Positions 62,557 to 64,000 of a stretch of 64,000 bases of DNA are shown here, in pieces (positions within the stretch are counted from its first letter, which is position 1; each line of letters opens with the position of its first letter). Made by a program: the position numbers and the translations under genes. This DNA comes from Epilithonimonas lactis. GTDB taxonomy: Bacteria; Bacteroidota; Bacteroidia; Flavobacteriales; Weeksellaceae. The notes under the pieces were generated by a model that saw nothing but the letters and a program-made list of their open reading frames with translations, made no database searches and was not told where the DNA came from. Where the stretch lies: assembly GCF_900110605.1 (NCBI RefSeq), contig NZ_FOFI01000001.1, forward strand, positions 186,001 through 250,000, given 5' to 3'.

Positions 62557-62597
62557 TTGGTATTTCTTTTGAAGATTCCATCCAGAATTCCGAACTT
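62557..62597 (+). repeat. right direct repeat flanking higBA
   Basis: Reads TTGGTATTTCTTTTGA, then A, then GATTCCATCCAGAATTCC and GAACTT. Same order as 61790-61832; see the corresponding finding. Confidence 0.75.
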
Positions 62598-62677
62598 TGA
62601 TTTTCAGCGAAACTCATTTCCCAGTAATCAACAAAGTTTATTCTGAATCACCCAATCTTAAAAACAAAATTGAAATT

Positions 62678-63181
62678 ATGAAAGACATCGACGCATTACT
62701 CCAAGAACACCATCTTGACAGGCAGGAAATAGAAGAGTTGCTCCAACAAAATGAAAAGATGAATGCCATCAAACTCGTATTTGATAAAACAGGAATAGGA
62801 CTGAAAAATTCCAAAGATCTCGTAGAAGCTATCCAGCGGAAAGAAACACACTTCACGGAAGATAATTCCTCAAGCAACAGCAATGTCTCGGTGAAGACGT
62901 TCAACAAAAATGGACAACTCACCGTCAAATTGAAGTTGAATAATCAACCGGAAAAAGTGGTTTTCCCTTCCGACCCAGATTGGGCTGAGGTCAAAAGAGT
63001 AATGGGAGACAAACCCGAACTTCTGGCTTACGAAAAAGAATATCTGGAAAACCCGACCAAATTTCAAAGTCAAAAAAATACACTTTTCATAGAAGATGAA
63101 GGTTCAAGAAAATGGAAAGTCGTACTTTTGGCAGCTGTTTTCACAATCGTTATTATTTATCTCATTTATTCTAATTCATAA
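62678..63181 (+). CDS. membrane-anchored protein with ribosomal L7/L12 C-terminal-like domain
   Basis: The 167-residue protein has an N-terminal helical part (DALLQEHHLDRQEIEELLQQ), then KMNAIKLVFDKTGIGLKNSK then DLVEAI, which resembles the L7/L12 C-terminal motif (K-x-I-x-V-R-x2-TGLGLKEAKDLVE). A low-complexity Ser/Asn stretch, a beta-rich region and one C-terminal membrane segment (VVLLAAVFTIVIIYLIY) follow. I chose the ATG at 62678, since the frame from 62597 starts inside the direct repeat. The exonuclease gene begins after four bases. The function is unknown; the L7/L12-like fold may bind a partner protein. Confidence 0.7.
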   Translation: MKDIDALLQEHHLDRQEIEELLQQNEKMNAIKLVFDKTGIGLKNSKDLVEAIQRKETHFTEDNSSSNSNVSVKTFNKNGQLTVKLKLNNQPEKVVFPSDPDWAEVKRVMGDKPELLAYEKEYLENPTKFQSQKNTLFIEDEGSRKWKVVLLAAVFTIVIIYLIYSNS

Positions 63182-63184
63182 ACA

Positions 63185-63949
63185 ATGAAAATCATTTCCT
63201 ACAACGTCAACGGAATTCGGGCTGCTTTTACAAAAGATTTCCTCGGCTGGCTTAATGTCGCTAGTCCGGACGTCATCTGTATTCAGGAAAGCAAGGCAGG
63301 AAATGACCAAATTGATATTGACAGCCTCGAAAAAGCAGGCTATCACAGTTACTGGCATTCTGCGGTGAAGAAAGGTTACAGCGGCGTAGGAATCGCTTCC
63401 AAAGTGAAACCAAACCACGTAGAATCCGGTTGCGGCATCGAAAGTTATGACAACGAAGGCAGAATCATCCGCGCAGATTTTGATGGCTTTTCCGTGATTT
63501 CAGTTTACGTTCCGTCAGCTTCAAACATCGAAAGATTGGAATTCAAAATGCAATTCTGCTTTGACTTTTTAGAATACATCAAAGAACTCAGAAAAACCAT
63601 CCCGAATCTCATCATCAGCGGCGATTTCAACATCTGTCATCAGGCAATTGATATTCACAATCCAATTGGTTTGGCAAATACTTCCGGATTTCTCCCGATG
63701 GAACGCGAATGGATGACCAAGTTTATGAATGAAAATAGTTTGACAGACAGTTTCCGACATTTCAATGGTCAGCCGGACCAATATTCCTGGTGGAGTTACA
63801 GAGCTGGTTCCAGAGCAAGGAACAAAGGCTGGCGTTTGGATTACAACTTCGTCTCCGAACCTTTGAAAGAAAAAATGACCAGAGCGGTAATCCTCCCAGA
63901 GGTCAAACACTCTGACCATTGTCCTGTGATGGTGGAACTATCAATATAA
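63185..63949 (+). CDS. xth: exodeoxyribonuclease III (AP endonuclease)
   Basis: The 254-residue protein has the exonuclease III/APE1 pattern: MKIISYNVNGIRAAFTKDF, the metal-binding Glu in CIQESKAG, SGDFNICH with catalytic Asp and Asn, WSYRAGSRARNKGWRLDYNF, and the catalytic HSDHCPVMVEL end. It repairs abasic sites and removes 3' blocking groups in DNA. It follows the L7/L12-like gene after three bases on the same strand, so they are probably co-transcribed. No further gene follows in the window. Confidence 0.94.
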   Translation: MKIISYNVNGIRAAFTKDFLGWLNVASPDVICIQESKAGNDQIDIDSLEKAGYHSYWHSAVKKGYSGVGIASKVKPNHVESGCGIESYDNEGRIIRADFDGFSVISVYVPSASNIERLEFKMQFCFDFLEYIKELRKTIPNLIISGDFNICHQAIDIHNPIGLANTSGFLPMEREWMTKFMNENSLTDSFRHFNGQPDQYSWWSYRAGSRARNKGWRLDYNFVSEPLKEKMTRAVILPEVKHSDHCPVMVELSI

Positions 63950-64000
63950 ATGATAAGCGATGAATGATAATTGATTTCATTCAGCCGCAATTTATCATTC
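63949..64000. repeat. ATGAATGATAA-type short inverted repeat at the window end
   Basis: GAATGATAATTG and CAATTTATCATTC form an imperfect inverted pair just after the exonuclease stop; its units also occur at 52921-52985. It is cut by the window edge. Confidence 0.5.

Noticed and set aside
1-64000. CRISPR arrays, tRNA or rRNA genes, insertion sequences, prophage
   Set aside because: I found no spaced direct-repeat arrays, no tRNA-like cloverleaf ends, no rRNA sequence, and no transposase or phage structural genes.

Overview
This window looks like chromosomal DNA of a flavobacterium of the Chryseobacterium/Epilithonimonas type (Bacteroidota). The reasons are its AT-rich composition, the TAnnTTTG-type -7 promoter boxes, the many secreted proteins with type IX secretion (T9SS) sorting tails, the T9SS regulator PorX, a Bacteroidota-type (subtype iii) T6SS tube/spike pair, bacillithiol synthesis (bshA) and the Bacteroidota forms of SdhABC and RpoN. 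The genus is an inference. I found no rRNA, tRNA, CRISPR array, insertion sequence or prophage.

Layout. 1-2.7 kb: edge of a T6SS locus (a LysM protein cut by the window edge, VgrG, TssD). 3-8.3 kb: arginine decarboxylase, a nitroreductase divergent from an HxlR regulator, and a TPR/AraC membrane regulator followed by a TPR-membrane protein with no output domain. 8.4-15 kb: three consecutive T9SS cargo genes (GEVED protein, beta-helix protein, reprolysin-like metalloprotease). 15-20 kb, minus strand: serine hydrolase, Yip1-like membrane protein and DUF2089 regulator (likely operon), a secreted protein, and an acyl-CoA carboxylase. 20.3-26.2 kb: EamA transporter, PorV-like outer-membrane protein, a large cargo protein with ELWxxDGT-type repeats, and a small secreted protein. 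26-33.3 kb: peroxiredoxin, lipoproteins, GH3 enzyme, bshA, DUF2851 and PspC-like proteins. 33.6-41 kb, minus strand: sdhCAB, rpoN, M13 peptidase. 41-47 kb: ParE-type toxin-antitoxin pair, asnS, CDP-alcohol transferase, lipoprotein, HTH-like protein, rimM, rpsP. 47-57.7 kb, minus strand: T9SS type B cargo, photolyase, nitroreductase, Gre-like factor, trmD, NDH-2, and a TonB receptor under a cobalamin riboswitch, then mutY. 57.8-64 kb: HU, an uncalled 30-residue COX24-like basic protein, RNase G, PorX, a HigBA module bracketed by direct repeats, an L7/L12-like membrane protein and exonuclease III.

How it fits together. PorX would control the T9SS that exports the five cargo proteins seen here, and the PorV-like protein may serve this system. 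Most of the rest is housekeeping: respiration, translation, DNA repair and redox. The accessory parts are the T6SS edge, two toxin-antitoxin modules and several families of short GC-richer or palindromic repeats between genes. The least explained signals are the direct repeats around higBA, the three-copy diverged intergenic element, and the 30-residue COX24-like protein.
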